Assembly: GCA_028279885.1 (NCBI GenBank)
Contig: JANQMX010000029.1
Location: 83,112 to 147,111 of the forward strand
Source: Rhodovibrionaceae bacterium
GTDB lineage: Bacteria; Pseudomonadota; Alphaproteobacteria; Kiloniellales; DSM-21159
Length of the DNA: 64,000 bases
Direction: 5' to 3'
The position numbers were made by a program, and so were the translations under genes. This document shows, piece by piece, positions 42,721 to 51,814 of the stretch. Numbering within the stretch: position 1 is the first letter of the stretch; each line of letters begins with the position of its first letter. The notes below the pieces were generated by a model that was given only the letters and a program-made list of their open reading frames with translations, was not told where the DNA came from and did no database searches.

Positions 42721-44574
42721 ATGCCCTGGCGAACCCCCAGTCCGGCCGCCGAAGAGCCCCGCCCCGCCAAGCCGCCGCGCCGAGGGGGCTTCTTCTCCCT
42801 GCTGCTCAAGTCTTTGATCGGATTGCTGGCTTCCATCGGGTTCCTCGTCGCCGCTGCCGTCGTGCTCATCGTCGTTGCGGTACAGCGCTACGACGGTAGA
42901 GATGAGGCTGCGGAGCTGCCCGAACGTTTCGTCGTGACCTTCGATCTGGCGAACGGGCTCAGCGAAAGACAGCCGGACAACCCTCTCCAGCAGATCGCCG
43001 CCCCCGCCCTCAGCGTTGCCGAGCTGCACCGTTCGCTCAATGATGCGGCGGCCGACCCGCGGGTTTCCTGCCTCGCTGTCCGAGCCGGCATCGGGGAACT
43101 GTCCCTGGCGCAGGCGCAAGAGATTTCCGGTGCGATTGCGAGATTCCGGGACAGCGGCAAGTTCTCACTCGCCTTCGCGGCAACCTTCGGGGAAGGGGGA
43201 ACCGGTCTCAGCCACTACCTGGTGGCCAGCAATCTGGAAGAAGTCTGGCTCCAGCCGTCGGGCGGCCTCGATATCCGTGGCTTCAGCATCGAGCAACCCT
43301 TCCTGCGCGAGGCACTGGACGATCTCGGCATCGAGCCGCAGTTCCTGCAGCGCGAGGAGTTCAAGTCCGCTGCCGACATCTTCCAACACCGCAGAATGAT
43401 CGAGCCGGTGCGCCGCAATCTCGAAGCGCTGGTCAACTCCTGGCTCGCGCAAGCGACCGAGGACATGGCCGCCCGTCGCGGCTTGGAGACGGCTGCCGTC
43501 GACACGTTGATCTCGCGGGTCAGCGTGCCAGCAACAGAGGCGCGTGACGAAGGGCTGGTCGATCGCCTGGGCTATATCGACGAGGCCGAAGCCCGTGTCG
43601 AGGCGCAGTGCGGCGACGAGGTCGAGAGCGTGCCACTGGAGCGCTACGCGAGAGTGACCAGCAACGGTCTGCCGGAGGATGCCCCGGTCGTTGCCCTGGT
43701 GCACGGTCTCGGCCCCATTGTCTTGGGCGGTCCCGACGAAGACTTCGGCCGCCAGCTCATGCAGTCGGATCAAGTGGCCAGCGCAATCGAGATGGCTGCC
43801 AAGGACGACAACGTCAAAGCCATCGTGTTCCGGGTCGACAGCCCCGGCGGCTCCTACGTCGCCTCAGACCTCATCTGGCGGGAAATCAAGCAGGCTCGCG
43901 AGAACGGCAAGCCGGTCGTGGTGTCCATGGCTGAGGTCGCCGCATCCGGCGGCTATTTCGTGGCGGCGCCCGCCGACCGCATCGTCGCGCTGCCGGCGAC
44001 CGTGACCGGGTCGATCGGCGTCATCACCGGAAAGTTCGACACCAGCGGCCTGTGGCAAGAACTCGGTGTCGACTGGGATGGCGTGAAGGCCGGCGAGAAC
44101 GCCGACCTCTGGAGCTTCAACCAGCCATTCAGCGACCAGCAGTTGAGCGATCTGCAGCAGGACATCGAGCGCATCTACGGCGACTTTCTCGGCAAGGTGG
44201 CCGATGGTCGAGGCCTTGCGGTCGAGGAGGTGCGGCAGGTTGCCGGCGGGCGCATCTGGAGCGGTGCCGACGCCAGCGTCCGCGGGCTGGTCGACGCGCT
44301 CGGCGGCTTCGACGTGGCGTTGGCCAACGCTCGTGACTTGATGGGCGTAGAGGCGGACGCGCCGCTGCGCGTCGTCCTCTTCCCCGAGCAGCGCGACCCC
44401 TTCACGGCTTTGCTGGAAGATGCTTTCGGCAGTCGTTGGGGGCCTGGCCTCGCCTCGACCGAAGCGGCACGCAAGCTAAGCGTCCTGGTTGAAGCTCTGG
44501 CGCCTGTGATACAGGCGGCGGAGCGCTTGACCGCCGACCCGCGGGAGAATGTGCTCCGCGTGCCGGGCTTCTAG
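42721..44574 (+). CDS. sppA: Signal peptide peptidase SppA, 67-kDa type
   Basis: 617 aa from the start at 42721, nearly the same length as E. coli SppA (618). A single N-terminal membrane anchor (LIGLLASIGFLVAAAVVLIV) is followed by two S49 domains. The catalytic lysine is probably in QREEFKSAADIFQ in the first domain and the catalytic serine in VAASGGYFVAAPAD in the second. It degrades signal peptides left in the inner membrane, with the active site in the periplasm. The longer frame from 42604 has no membrane-protein logic and is rejected. Confidence 0.94.
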   Translation: MPWRTPSPAAEEPRPAKPPRRGGFFSLLLKSLIGLLASIGFLVAAAVVLIVVAVQRYDGRDEAAELPERFVVTFDLANGLSERQPDNPLQQIAAPALSVAELHRSLNDAAADPRVSCLAVRAGIGELSLAQAQEISGAIARFRDSGKFSLAFAATFGEGGTGLSHYLVASNLEEVWLQPSGGLDIRGFSIEQPFLREALDDLGIEPQFLQREEFKSAADIFQHRRMIEPVRRNLEALVNSWLAQATEDMAARRGLETAAVDTLISRVSVPATEARDEGLVDRLGYIDEAEARVEAQCGDEVESVPLERYARVTSNGLPEDAPVVALVHGLGPIVLGGPDEDFGRQLMQSDQVASAIEMAAKDDNVKAIVFRVDSPGGSYVASDLIWREIKQARENGKPVVVSMAEVAASGGYFVAAPADRIVALPATVTGSIGVITGKFDTSGLWQELGVDWDGVKAGENADLWSFNQPFSDQQLSDLQQDIERIYGDFLGKVADGRGLAVEEVRQVAGGRIWSGADASVRGLVDALGGFDVALANARDLMGVEADAPLRVVLFPEQRDPFTALLEDAFGSRWGPGLASTEAARKLSVLVEALAPVIQAAERLTADPRENVLRVPGF

Positions 44575-44584
44575 ACCGACTGAG

Positions 44585-46123
44585 TCAGTACCAGGCGTCG
44601 CCCATCTCTGCCTTGCGGCGATCGCGAAAGTCCCGCAAGGCCTCATCGGTCGCGGGGTCGATCGGCGGTGCCTCGTAGGCTTCCAGCATGGCAGTCCAGC
44701 GCTCATGCGCCAGGGTCATCGCATCGCGCGCGCCGCGATCGCGCCACTGCTCGAAGCTGTCGGAGTCCGAGAGGAATGCCTCGTAGAAGGCGGTTTCGTA
44801 GTTCGCCATTGTGTGGGCGCAGCCGAGGAAGTGTCCGGCCGGCTCGACCTCCTCATAGGCGTCACGGGCCAGAGCGTTGTCATCCGACGCCATGCCGGCA
44901 AGCAGCACCTGATAGGCGCCGAGCCGGTCGGCATCCAGCACCAGCTTCTCGAAGGACGTCACCAAGCCACCCTCCAGCCAGCCGGCCGAATGCAGGATGA
45001 AATTGGCACCGCCAAGCACTGTCGACTGCATGGAGTCAGCCGACTCGTAGGCCGCCTGAGCGTCGGGCAACTTGGCGGCAGTGAGTGCACCCCCGCAGCG
45101 CAGCGGCAAGCCGAGGCGCCGCGCCAGTTGGCCGATGATGTAGTTGGACATCAACGGCTCCGGCATGCCGAAGGTCGGCGCCCCGCTCTTCAGGCTCATG
45201 GAGGAGAGGAAGTTGCCGAGCACGAAGGGTGCGCCCGGCCGCACGAGCTGGGAGAAAGCGCAGCACATCATGGCTTCCGCCAAGGCCTGTGCGATGGAGG
45301 CCGCCGTGGTAACCGGCCCCATGGCGCCGCTCAAGATAAACGGCACAACCACAATGCCCTGTCCGGCGCCGCAATAGACCTGAATGGCCTCGGTCACCAC
45401 CTTGTCAACCAGCAGCGGCGAGTTGGTGTTGACGTTGCCCATGATCACGCAGTGCTCGGCGACGAAATCCTCGCCAAATAGCACGCGCGCCATGGCCAGC
45501 GAGTCCTCGGCCCGCGATTTCTCCGTGATGGCGCCGAGGAAGGGTTTGTCCGAAAAGCGCATGTGGGCATAGAGCATGTCCAGGTGGCGCTTGTTGACAG
45601 GCAGATCGCAGGGCTCGCAGGTGACGAAGCCCGAGTGGTGCAGGCTCGGCAGCATCGCGGTCAGCTTCACCAGCTTCTCGAAGTCGGCCTGGGAGCCATA
45701 GCGCCGACCCTCCTCCAGACAGCGGACGAAAGGCGGGCCGTAGACCGGGGCGAAGACCACGCTGCGCTCGCCGATCTCGACGTTGCGCAGCGGATTGCGG
45801 GCATGCTGAATGAAGCGGGATGGCGCCGTCTTGCACAGTGCGCGCGCCATGCCCTTGGGCAAACGCACCCGGGTGTCCTGGACATCGGCCCCGGCCTTCT
45901 TCCAGATGTCCAGGGCCTCCGGGTCGTCGCGGAACTCCAGGCCGATTTCCTGGATGAGCCAGTCGGCTTGGTCTTCGAGCCGCTGAAGCTCCTCTTCCTG
46001 CAGGAAATCGAAATAGCCGATCTTGCGCGTCGCATAGGCGGGGGAAGCCACGGATGAACGCTCGGTCCGGCGCTCCCGCCTAGCCCGCCGCCCGCCTTCG
46101 CGCGCTGACGCACTGCGTTCCAT
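44585..46123 (-). CDS. Trimethylamine methyltransferase (MttB) superfamily protein, non-pyrrolysine
   Basis: About 512 aa from the ATG at 46123, which has GGGAGAAGG upstream. It matches the MttB superfamily over its length: RLPKGMARALCKTAPSRFIQ, FAPVYGPPFVRCLEEG, HSGFVTCEPCDLPVNKRHLD, MGNVNTNSPLLVD, GPVTTAASIAQALAEAM and PLRCGGALTAAKLPDAQAA. The frame has no in-frame TAG, so it lacks the pyrrolysine of true trimethylamine methyltransferases; characterised members without it demethylate quaternary amines such as glycine betaine. No corrinoid protein or reductive activase is in this window. It lies beside the dehalogenase and the TMAO/DMSO reductase operon on the same strand. The substrate is unknown. 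Confidence 0.9.
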   Translation of the reverse strand: MERSASAREGGRRARRERRTERSSVASPAYATRKIGYFDFLQEEELQRLEDQADWLIQEIGLEFRDDPEALDIWKKAGADVQDTRVRLPKGMARALCKTAPSRFIQHARNPLRNVEIGERSVVFAPVYGPPFVRCLEEGRRYGSQADFEKLVKLTAMLPSLHHSGFVTCEPCDLPVNKRHLDMLYAHMRFSDKPFLGAITEKSRAEDSLAMARVLFGEDFVAEHCVIMGNVNTNSPLLVDKVVTEAIQVYCGAGQGIVVVPFILSGAMGPVTTAASIAQALAEAMMCCAFSQLVRPGAPFVLGNFLSSMSLKSGAPTFGMPEPLMSNYIIGQLARRLGLPLRCGGALTAAKLPDAQAAYESADSMQSTVLGGANFILHSAGWLEGGLVTSFEKLVLDADRLGAYQVLLAGMASDDNALARDAYEEVEPAGHFLGCAHTMANYETAFYEAFLSDSDSFEQWRDRGARDAMTLAHERWTAMLEAYEAPPIDPATDEALRDFRDRRKAEMGDAWY

Positions 46124-46250
46124 GGCTGCCTTCTCCCGCTCGGCTTCCCGACAGCCAGAATAGCGGTGCCGCACCGGCCCCAAACGGCCAATCCGCGTCA
46201 GATTCTGGCCAAAGCGGGCCCTGAGCGAGACTGCGGTGCGCGGTCGGGGC

Positions 46251-47132
46251 CTAGTCCAGGCCCTTGATCCAGGCTGCGAGCGCTTGGCCGATATCGTCGG
46301 GTGAATCTTCCTGGACGTAGTGCAAACCCTTCACGCTGACCTCGGTGAGGTTGGGAAAGGCGCGGCAACGTTCCGCCACGGCACCGGTCACCATCATGCC
46401 GGGGTCGGCGGAAAAGAAGAGCTTGGGGACGTCGCTGCTTTCCAGCCAAGCGCAGTTGGCTTCGCAGACCGCAGCCACATCGGCCGGCTCGCCTTCGATC
46501 GGGATCTCCCGCGGCCAGGTCAGGGTCGCCCGCCGGCTCTCACCCGGCTCCAGATAGGGCTTGCGGTAGGCGGCCATCTCTTCGCCGCCAAGCTCCCGCA
46601 TCACCGCCATGGGGATGACCTGCTCGATGAAGAAGTTCTGCTCCAGGCACATCTCTTCGCCCTGAGGCGAGCGCATGGCCTTGAAGGCCTCGACCGCCGG
46701 CGGCGGAAAAGTCTCCCAGGTGTAGGGCGCCAGCATCGGTTCCATGAAGGCGATGCCGCGGACTTTCTCCGGGTTGTTCCGCGCCCAGTCGAAGCCCAGC
46801 GCGCCGCCCCAGTCATGAACAACCAGCACGACCTTTTCGGCGGGAGCCAGAGCATCGAGCAGCCCGAAGAGGTAGTCCCGCTGCTCCGCATAGCGGTAGC
46901 GGTCAGGTCCGGAGCTCGGCAACTTGTCCGAGGCGCCCATGCCGATCAGGTCCGGGGCGATGCAGTGGCCCACACGCGTCAGGTGCGGGATGACGTTGCG
47001 CCAGATGTAGGAGTAGGTCGGATTGCCGTGCAGCAGCCAGATCGGCGGGCCCTCGCCGGCCTCGGCGTAGCTCATCTCCGAGCCCTTCACCGTCTGGCGT
47101 GACCGCTTGTGTGGATCTTTCGCAGAGATCAT
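46251..47132 (-). CDS. dhaA: Haloalkane dehalogenase (HLD-II type alpha/beta hydrolase)
   Basis: A 293-aa hydrolase with the full haloalkane dehalogenase pentad at positions close to those of rhodococcal DhaA: Asn37 in LLHGNPTYSYIWRN, nucleophile Asp107 and halide-binding Trp108 in VVHDWGGALGF, Glu131 in FMEPMLAPY, and His271 in KGLHYVQEDSPDDIG. It should convert haloalkanes to alcohols by water attack on an alkyl-enzyme ester. A GGAGG site lies 7 bases before the ATG. It follows the torA terminator on the same strand and precedes the MttB-like gene by ~127 bases. Confidence 0.92.
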   Translation of the reverse strand: MISAKDPHKRSRQTVKGSEMSYAEAGEGPPIWLLHGNPTYSYIWRNVIPHLTRVGHCIAPDLIGMGASDKLPSSGPDRYRYAEQRDYLFGLLDALAPAEKVVLVVHDWGGALGFDWARNNPEKVRGIAFMEPMLAPYTWETFPPPAVEAFKAMRSPQGEEMCLEQNFFIEQVIPMAVMRELGGEEMAAYRKPYLEPGESRRATLTWPREIPIEGEPADVAAVCEANCAWLESSDVPKLFFSADPGMMVTGAVAERCRAFPNLTEVSVKGLHYVQEDSPDDIGQALAAWIKGLD

Positions 47133-47155
47133 CGCAGCCTCCGTAACGCAAAGAC

Positions 47156-47197
47156 GCGCGCAGCAGGCCGGCAGGGAGCGCCCGGCCTGCTGCGCGC
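47156..47197 (-). terminator. Strong hairpin terminator at the end of torCDA
   Basis: A perfect 16-bp stem: arms 47156-47171 and 47182-47197, loop of 10 bases. It lies 13 bases beyond the torA stop on the minus strand and is followed in that direction by GTCTTTGCG, a short T-rich stretch. It should end the torCDA transcript before the dehalogenase gene. Confidence 0.75.
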
Positions 47198-47210
47198 CAA
47201 CGAGATGGAA

Positions 47211-49682
47211 CTAGCCGTTGTTCGGCGTGTTGAAGACCTTGATCTCGGGAAGGTCACCGGTGAACTTCTCGACGTCAGCCAGCACCGTGTGCCCGCAGTT
47301 GGCTTGCGCCAGCTTGGAGGTGCCGATGTCGACGGTCAGCGTGTTGACGTCGCCGTAGGCATCGAGGCTGCCTGGCGTTCCCGGCTCGACGGGATCATAC
47401 CAGCCGCCTTCGTTGACCCGGATGACGCCGGGGCGGATGGCGTCCGTCACCTTGGCGCCAGCCAGCATCTGGCCACGATCATTGAAGAGGCGCACCACGT
47501 CGCCGTCGGCAATGCCGCGCGCCGCCGCATCCTCGGGATTGATCAGACAGGGTTCCCGATCGGCGATGGTATAGGTCTTGCGCAGGCTGGTGCCGTTCAA
47601 CTGCGAGTGCAGGCGCCCGCGGGGATGGCTGGTCGCCACGTGCAGCGGGTACTTCGCCGTAGGCCCGTCCAAGCGCTCGATCGGCTCTATCCAGGTCGGA
47701 TGCGGCGGGCAGTCGTCGTAGCCCATCTTCTCGATGTTCCTGGAGAAGATCTCGATCTTGCCGGTCGGCGTGCCGAGCGGCTCGAGCAGAGGATCCTCGC
47801 GGTAATCGGCATAGCGCACATAGCTGTTGCCCGCCTCGGTGACCGGGAACTCGACGTAGCCCTGCTCCCAGAACTCCTCGAAGCTTGGCATCTCGACCTG
47901 CTTGATCTCGGCCTGCTGCAGCGCTGCGTCGTAGAACTCCTCGATCCAGTCCATCTCCGACTTGCCTTCGGTGAACTCGTCTTTCTTCCCGAGGCGCTCG
48001 GAGATTTCGGCGAAGATGTCGAAGTCGCTGCGTGCCTCGAAGACCGGGTCGATGACTTTCTTCATGCCAATGATGGCTTTCAGAGAGTAGTCGCCGTACT
48101 GCTCGATATCGTTGCGCTCGTAGGAGGTTGTGGCAGGCAGGACGATGTCGGCGTGGCGTGCGGTCGCCGTCCACTGGAAATCTTGGACCACCACCGTCTC
48201 GAACTTCTGCCAGGCCTTGACCATGCGGTTGCGGTCCTGGTGGTGAGCGAAGGGATTGCCGCCGGTCCAGTAGGTCATCTTGACGTCCGGATACTTCTCC
48301 CGCTTGCCATTGAAGTCGAAGTCAGCACCCGGGTTCTCCAGCATGTCGACGATGCGGGCGAGCGGAATGGTGGCGGCGCCGCTCTCGGTCAGCCAGGCAG
48401 CCCCTTCCACCGCCGTGCCGCCGTCGGTGATGCCTGGCAGCACCGGACCGTTGGCGCCGGGAGAGCCGCCGCTGGAATAGTGGTAGCTGAGGCCGAAACC
48501 GCCGCCGGGCAGGCCGATCTGTCCGATCATGCTGGCCAAGGTCACCAGCATCCAGTGGCGCTGCTCGCCCAGATGCTGGCGCTGCAGCGACCAGCCACTG
48601 GCCAGCATGGTCTTACCTTCGGTGAAGCGCCGTGCCAGCTCTTTGAGCTTGTCTGCCGGGAGACCGCAGATCTCAGACGCCCATTCCGCCGACTTCGGCG
48701 TGCCGTCCGATTCACCGGTCAGGTAAGGAAGGAACTTGTCGAAGCCGAAGGTGTAGTCGTCGAGGAAGCCCTGATCGTGCAGGTTCTCGACGTACATGGT
48801 GTGCGCGATGCCGAGCATCATGGCGAGATCGGTCTGCGGCTTGGGCGCGATCCACTCGGCGCCGAAGAAGTCGCAGCTCTCGTTGCGCACCGGGTCGATG
48901 AAGATCACCGGCTTGCCGCTCTGCTTGAAGGCCTCCATGCCGGGATAAGCGCCGTGATCTGGGATGATCCAGCCGATCTGGTTGGTCACCATCGGGTCGG
49001 CGCCCCAGAACACCAGAAGGTCCGTGCTCTCGACCAGGACCGGCCAGACGGTTTGCTGCTCATAGACCTCCAGCGTGCCCATCACGTGGGGCATGATCAC
49101 CTGGGACGCGCCGGTTGAGTAATCACCGGCGCTGTTCACGAAGCTGCCTTTGAGGTTCAGCATGCGCCGCAGGAGGTTCTGGCAGTTGTGCAGCTTGCCC
49201 GGGCTCTTCCAGCCATAGGAGCCGGCATAGGTGCCGGTCGGCCCATAGGTCTCCTCGACGCGCTTGAGCTCCTTGACCACCAGGTCGAGCGCTTCGTCCC
49301 AGGAGACGCGCACGAAGTCGTCCTTGCCGCGGCTTTCCACGTCCGCTCCGGGCCCCTTCTCCAAGAAGGCACGGCGCACCATGGGATACTTGATGCGGGT
49401 CGGCGAGTAGACCGAGTCGAGAACGCCTTCGAGCTGATGGCTCGGCTGAGGGTCGTTCTCCCAACCCTTGACGGCAGTCCAGCGGCCACCCTCCACCGTC
49501 GCACGGAACGCGCCCCAGTGAGAGCCGGTGAACACCTCACCATCCGGCACGGCCGCCTGCGCCATGCCAGGCACGAGCAGTGAGGGAGCGACGGCACCCA
49601 AGACACCGGCCGCGGCCGTGCTGCCCAGAAAAGCCCGTCGCGACAGGTCGGAACTCGTGAAATGCTTAGTGCCCTTGGCCAT
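47211..49682 (-). CDS. torA: TMAO/DMSO reductase, periplasmic molybdenum enzyme
   Basis: 823 aa from the ATG at 49682, close to Rhodobacter DorA (~822). A Tat signal (LSRRAFLGSTAAAG, cleavage near Ala42) exports the folded enzyme with its bis-MGD molybdenum cofactor. Counting from cleavage after Ala42, the motif GSYGWKSPG puts Tyr and Trp at mature positions 114 and 116, and AGDYSTGAS puts the molybdenum-ligating serine at 147, the DMSO reductase numbering. It is the terminal reductase for TMAO or DMSO respiration, fed by TorC. Its own upstream region carries a copy of the tor regulatory block. The name dorA would suit equally well. Confidence 0.94.
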   Translation of the reverse strand: MAKGTKHFTSSDLSRRAFLGSTAAAGVLGAVAPSLLVPGMAQAAVPDGEVFTGSHWGAFRATVEGGRWTAVKGWENDPQPSHQLEGVLDSVYSPTRIKYPMVRRAFLEKGPGADVESRGKDDFVRVSWDEALDLVVKELKRVEETYGPTGTYAGSYGWKSPGKLHNCQNLLRRMLNLKGSFVNSAGDYSTGASQVIMPHVMGTLEVYEQQTVWPVLVESTDLLVFWGADPMVTNQIGWIIPDHGAYPGMEAFKQSGKPVIFIDPVRNESCDFFGAEWIAPKPQTDLAMMLGIAHTMYVENLHDQGFLDDYTFGFDKFLPYLTGESDGTPKSAEWASEICGLPADKLKELARRFTEGKTMLASGWSLQRQHLGEQRHWMLVTLASMIGQIGLPGGGFGLSYHYSSGGSPGANGPVLPGITDGGTAVEGAAWLTESGAATIPLARIVDMLENPGADFDFNGKREKYPDVKMTYWTGGNPFAHHQDRNRMVKAWQKFETVVVQDFQWTATARHADIVLPATTSYERNDIEQYGDYSLKAIIGMKKVIDPVFEARSDFDIFAEISERLGKKDEFTEGKSEMDWIEEFYDAALQQAEIKQVEMPSFEEFWEQGYVEFPVTEAGNSYVRYADYREDPLLEPLGTPTGKIEIFSRNIEKMGYDDCPPHPTWIEPIERLDGPTAKYPLHVATSHPRGRLHSQLNGTSLRKTYTIADREPCLINPEDAAARGIADGDVVRLFNDRGQMLAGAKVTDAIRPGVIRVNEGGWYDPVEPGTPGSLDAYGDVNTLTVDIGTSKLAQANCGHTVLADVEKFTGDLPEIKVFNTPNNG

Positions 49683-49782
49683 GCCTTCACCCCGCTTTGC
49701 TAAAGCTGCGGCCGGCGGTTCCATCAGCCGGCCGCAGTCAATTCGTCAATTGGCTACTACACGGCTGTAGCTAGCATCAGGT

Positions 49783-49845
49783 CGTAAACTGCGTTCCCGA
49801 TTGTCTTGAACGGCCTGTAAAATGATGTGACTGAGATGTAAATGA
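49783..49845 (-). promoter_or_regulatory. Tor-box-like block upstream of torA (copy 2)
   Basis: About 63 bases match the block between torC and torR (51815-51877) at roughly 44 positions without gaps. Read on the minus strand it contains four direct heptamer-like repeats: TTTACAT, GTCACAT, TTTACAG and CGTTCAA, spaced 11, 10 and 9 bases. E. coli TorR binds direct decamer repeats with the consensus CTGTTCATAT. It lies ~100-160 bases upstream of the torA ATG in the 210-base torD-torA gap, which implies an internal promoter. Confidence 0.65.
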
Positions 49846-49892
49846 CGCTGCCGACGGGGCAAACTCGCAGTTCTGCGCCGGCGAGGAGGGAA

Positions 49893-50597
49893 TCAATCGC
49901 CGCGTGTCTGCAGACACGCCACATCGTGCATGACGAACGCAACCAGCGAGTCGGCAGCCGCAGCATAGAAGCCGGAGCGATCGAAGGCGACGCAGTCGTC
50001 ACGGAAGCGCGGCACCCAAGGAATGAGCCGCGTCTCGGCGAAGCTCTGCTGCATGCGAATCAGCTCTTCTTGTGCCTGATCCGCGCCTCGGTCCGCCCCG
50101 CGGCTGGCTAGCTCGGCCATCACCGAGAGCTGCACGGCGATATGATCCGGCGGTTCGGGAAAGTCCCTCGGCAAGGTCAACGCAAGTTCGTTCAAGCGCT
50201 TTGCCATATGGTCAGTGGCATCCTGAAACAGCAGGCCACGCTCGCTTGTGTAGGCGGACTCGTAGGGCGGGGCGCTGCGGCGCCCCCCGGCAGAGAGGAA
50301 CAGGCGCGCGAAGGCGCCTGCCAGCTCGCCTGCGACCGGACCGAGCGCCCCCTCGCCCGCGCTGCACCTTGCGAGTTGACTGGCAAGTCCGGCGAGTGCC
50401 GGCTGCCCTTCCAAGTGCTGCAGCAAAGCGACGCCTTCGTCTGTGCGATAGGCGGCCAAGGCCTCGACGGACAGCTCCCGCGCGAAGACACCGGCGAGCC
50501 AGCGGTAGACGAAGGCGCGCTCATCATCCGACAGTTGCTCGCTGACCGCGCTTCCTAGGTCCTGTGGCGAGCCAATCACCTCGCTAGTGCCCAGCAT
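49893..50597 (-). CDS. torD: TorD family molecular chaperone
   Basis: About 234 aa from the start at 50597, overlapping the end of torC by 14 bases. It is an all-helical cytoplasmic chaperone that binds apo-TorA and its Tat signal during cofactor insertion. Family features: DDERAFVYRWLAGVFARELS, FARLFLSAGGRRSAPPYESA (the E-P-x(3-5)-Y-type region appears as APPYESAY), LPRDFPEPPDHIAVQLSVMA and RLIPWVPRFRDDCVAF. Position between torC and torA matches the Rhodobacter dorC-dorD-dorA order. Confidence 0.92.
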   Translation of the reverse strand: MLGTSEVIGSPQDLGSAVSEQLSDDERAFVYRWLAGVFARELSVEALAAYRTDEGVALLQHLEGQPALAGLASQLARCSAGEGALGPVAGELAGAFARLFLSAGGRRSAPPYESAYTSERGLLFQDATDHMAKRLNELALTLPRDFPEPPDHIAVQLSVMAELASRGADRGADQAQEELIRMQQSFAETRLIPWVPRFRDDCVAFDRSGFYAAAADSLVAFVMHDVACLQTRGD

Positions 50598-51762
50598 GGC
50601 CCGCACCCCCGGTATCGCTGGCATGGAACTGCAGGTACTTTTGCAGGAAGCGGTACTGTTCCTTGTCGAGGACGATGAAGCGTTCCATCGACTTCAGCCC
50701 GCCGATCCATTGGTTGGCAAGATAGTGTTCCGGTGGGATCAGGCGGTGGCAGGTCGAGCAGGCGGCGTTGTACATCTCGGCGCCGTAGTCCCAGAGGAGT
50801 TCCTGATCGGCGATCAAGTCGTCGCGCGACACCCACATGTCCAGGCTGACCCGGTGCCAGGTCAGCTCGGTATCGCTGTCGAGCTTCGTCTCATGCCGTT
50901 GGATGTTCGCCACCGCCTCGTTGCTGAGCGCGGCTGAGAAGATCCGCCGGCCCATCAAGGCATAGATCACACGATCGACGCCGTCCTGCTGCCAGCCCGC
51001 GAGGCTGACCTTAAGAGCGTCACCGTCGCGTTCGACCACGGACAGCTCAGTCGCGGGCAGTATTCTGCCGACCACGTCGCCTCCATCCTCTGCTGCGCCT
51101 GCCTCGAGAAACAGCGGCTTGGTCTCGATCGTGTAGAGTGTGTCAGCTCTCGCGCCCTCGTCTTGGGAGAGCGCCTTCAGCTCGACGAACATCGACTTGT
51201 AACCGGTCGAGAGATCGGGAAGCTTGTGGGCGACGCCCTTATGGCAGTCGATGCAGGTTTCTCCCTTCGCTATGGCAGCCTCCATCTGCTCGGCCGCCTT
51301 GTTCGACTGCTTGTGGAAGTCCATCGCCTCCCAGGTATGGCAATTGCGGCATTCTTGCGAGTCGTTGGCCTGCATCGTCGCCCAAACTCGCTGAGCGAGC
51401 TCGGCGCGCTTCGCCTCGTACTTCTCCTTGGTATCGATCGTTCCTACCAGGTGATGGTAGAGCTCGTTGGTGGCGTAGACCTTGCGAGCGAATTTATCGA
51501 CCCAGGGCTCCGGCACGTGGCAGTCGGAACAGGTTGCGCGTACGCCTGACGCATTCTTGAAGTGCGCCGTCTCCTTGTACTCGGCATAGACGTTGTCCCG
51601 CATCTCGTGGCACGCGATGCAGAAATCCATCCTATTGGTGTACTCCATGAAGGTATTGAAGCCGCCCCAGAAGATGACACCGGCTATCCCACCAACAACG
51701 AGCAACGGACCCAAGCCATAGCGTGTGCTTGGGCGCCAAAAGAGCTTCCATAGCCGGCGCAT
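50584..51762 (-). CDS. torC: Pentaheme c-type cytochrome TorC (NapC/NirT family)
   Basis: A 392-aa quinol-oxidising cytochrome, near the E. coli TorC length of 390. One N-terminal membrane anchor (residues ~17-38) is followed by a NapC-type tetraheme domain with CxxCH motifs at Cys48, Cys78, Cys138 and Cys170 (CIACH, CSDCH, CRNCH, CIDCH), and a C-terminal domain with a fifth heme at Cys335 (CSTCH). It passes electrons from membrane quinol to periplasmic TorA. It is the first gene of torCDA and divergent from torR. Confidence 0.95.
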   Translation of the reverse strand: MRRLWKLFWRPSTRYGLGPLLVVGGIAGVIFWGGFNTFMEYTNRMDFCIACHEMRDNVYAEYKETAHFKNASGVRATCSDCHVPEPWVDKFARKVYATNELYHHLVGTIDTKEKYEAKRAELAQRVWATMQANDSQECRNCHTWEAMDFHKQSNKAAEQMEAAIAKGETCIDCHKGVAHKLPDLSTGYKSMFVELKALSQDEGARADTLYTIETKPLFLEAGAAEDGGDVVGRILPATELSVVERDGDALKVSLAGWQQDGVDRVIYALMGRRIFSAALSNEAVANIQRHETKLDSDTELTWHRVSLDMWVSRDDLIADQELLWDYGAEMYNAACSTCHRLIPPEHYLANQWIGGLKSMERFIVLDKEQYRFLQKYLQFHASDTGGAGHAGH

Positions 51763-51814
51763 GTTTTTCTCCCAGCCAATCTACTGAAGTACCGGCTGGG
51801 TTCTACTGCACCGC

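Noticed and set aside
44585..46123. Pyrrolysine-containing trimethylamine methyltransferase
   Set aside because: The frame is open without an in-frame TAG; a pyrrolysine enzyme would show one near the middle of the protein.
47109..49118. 669-residue plus-strand frame opposite torA
   Set aside because: It overlaps torA entirely on the opposite strand and has no recognisable family pattern.
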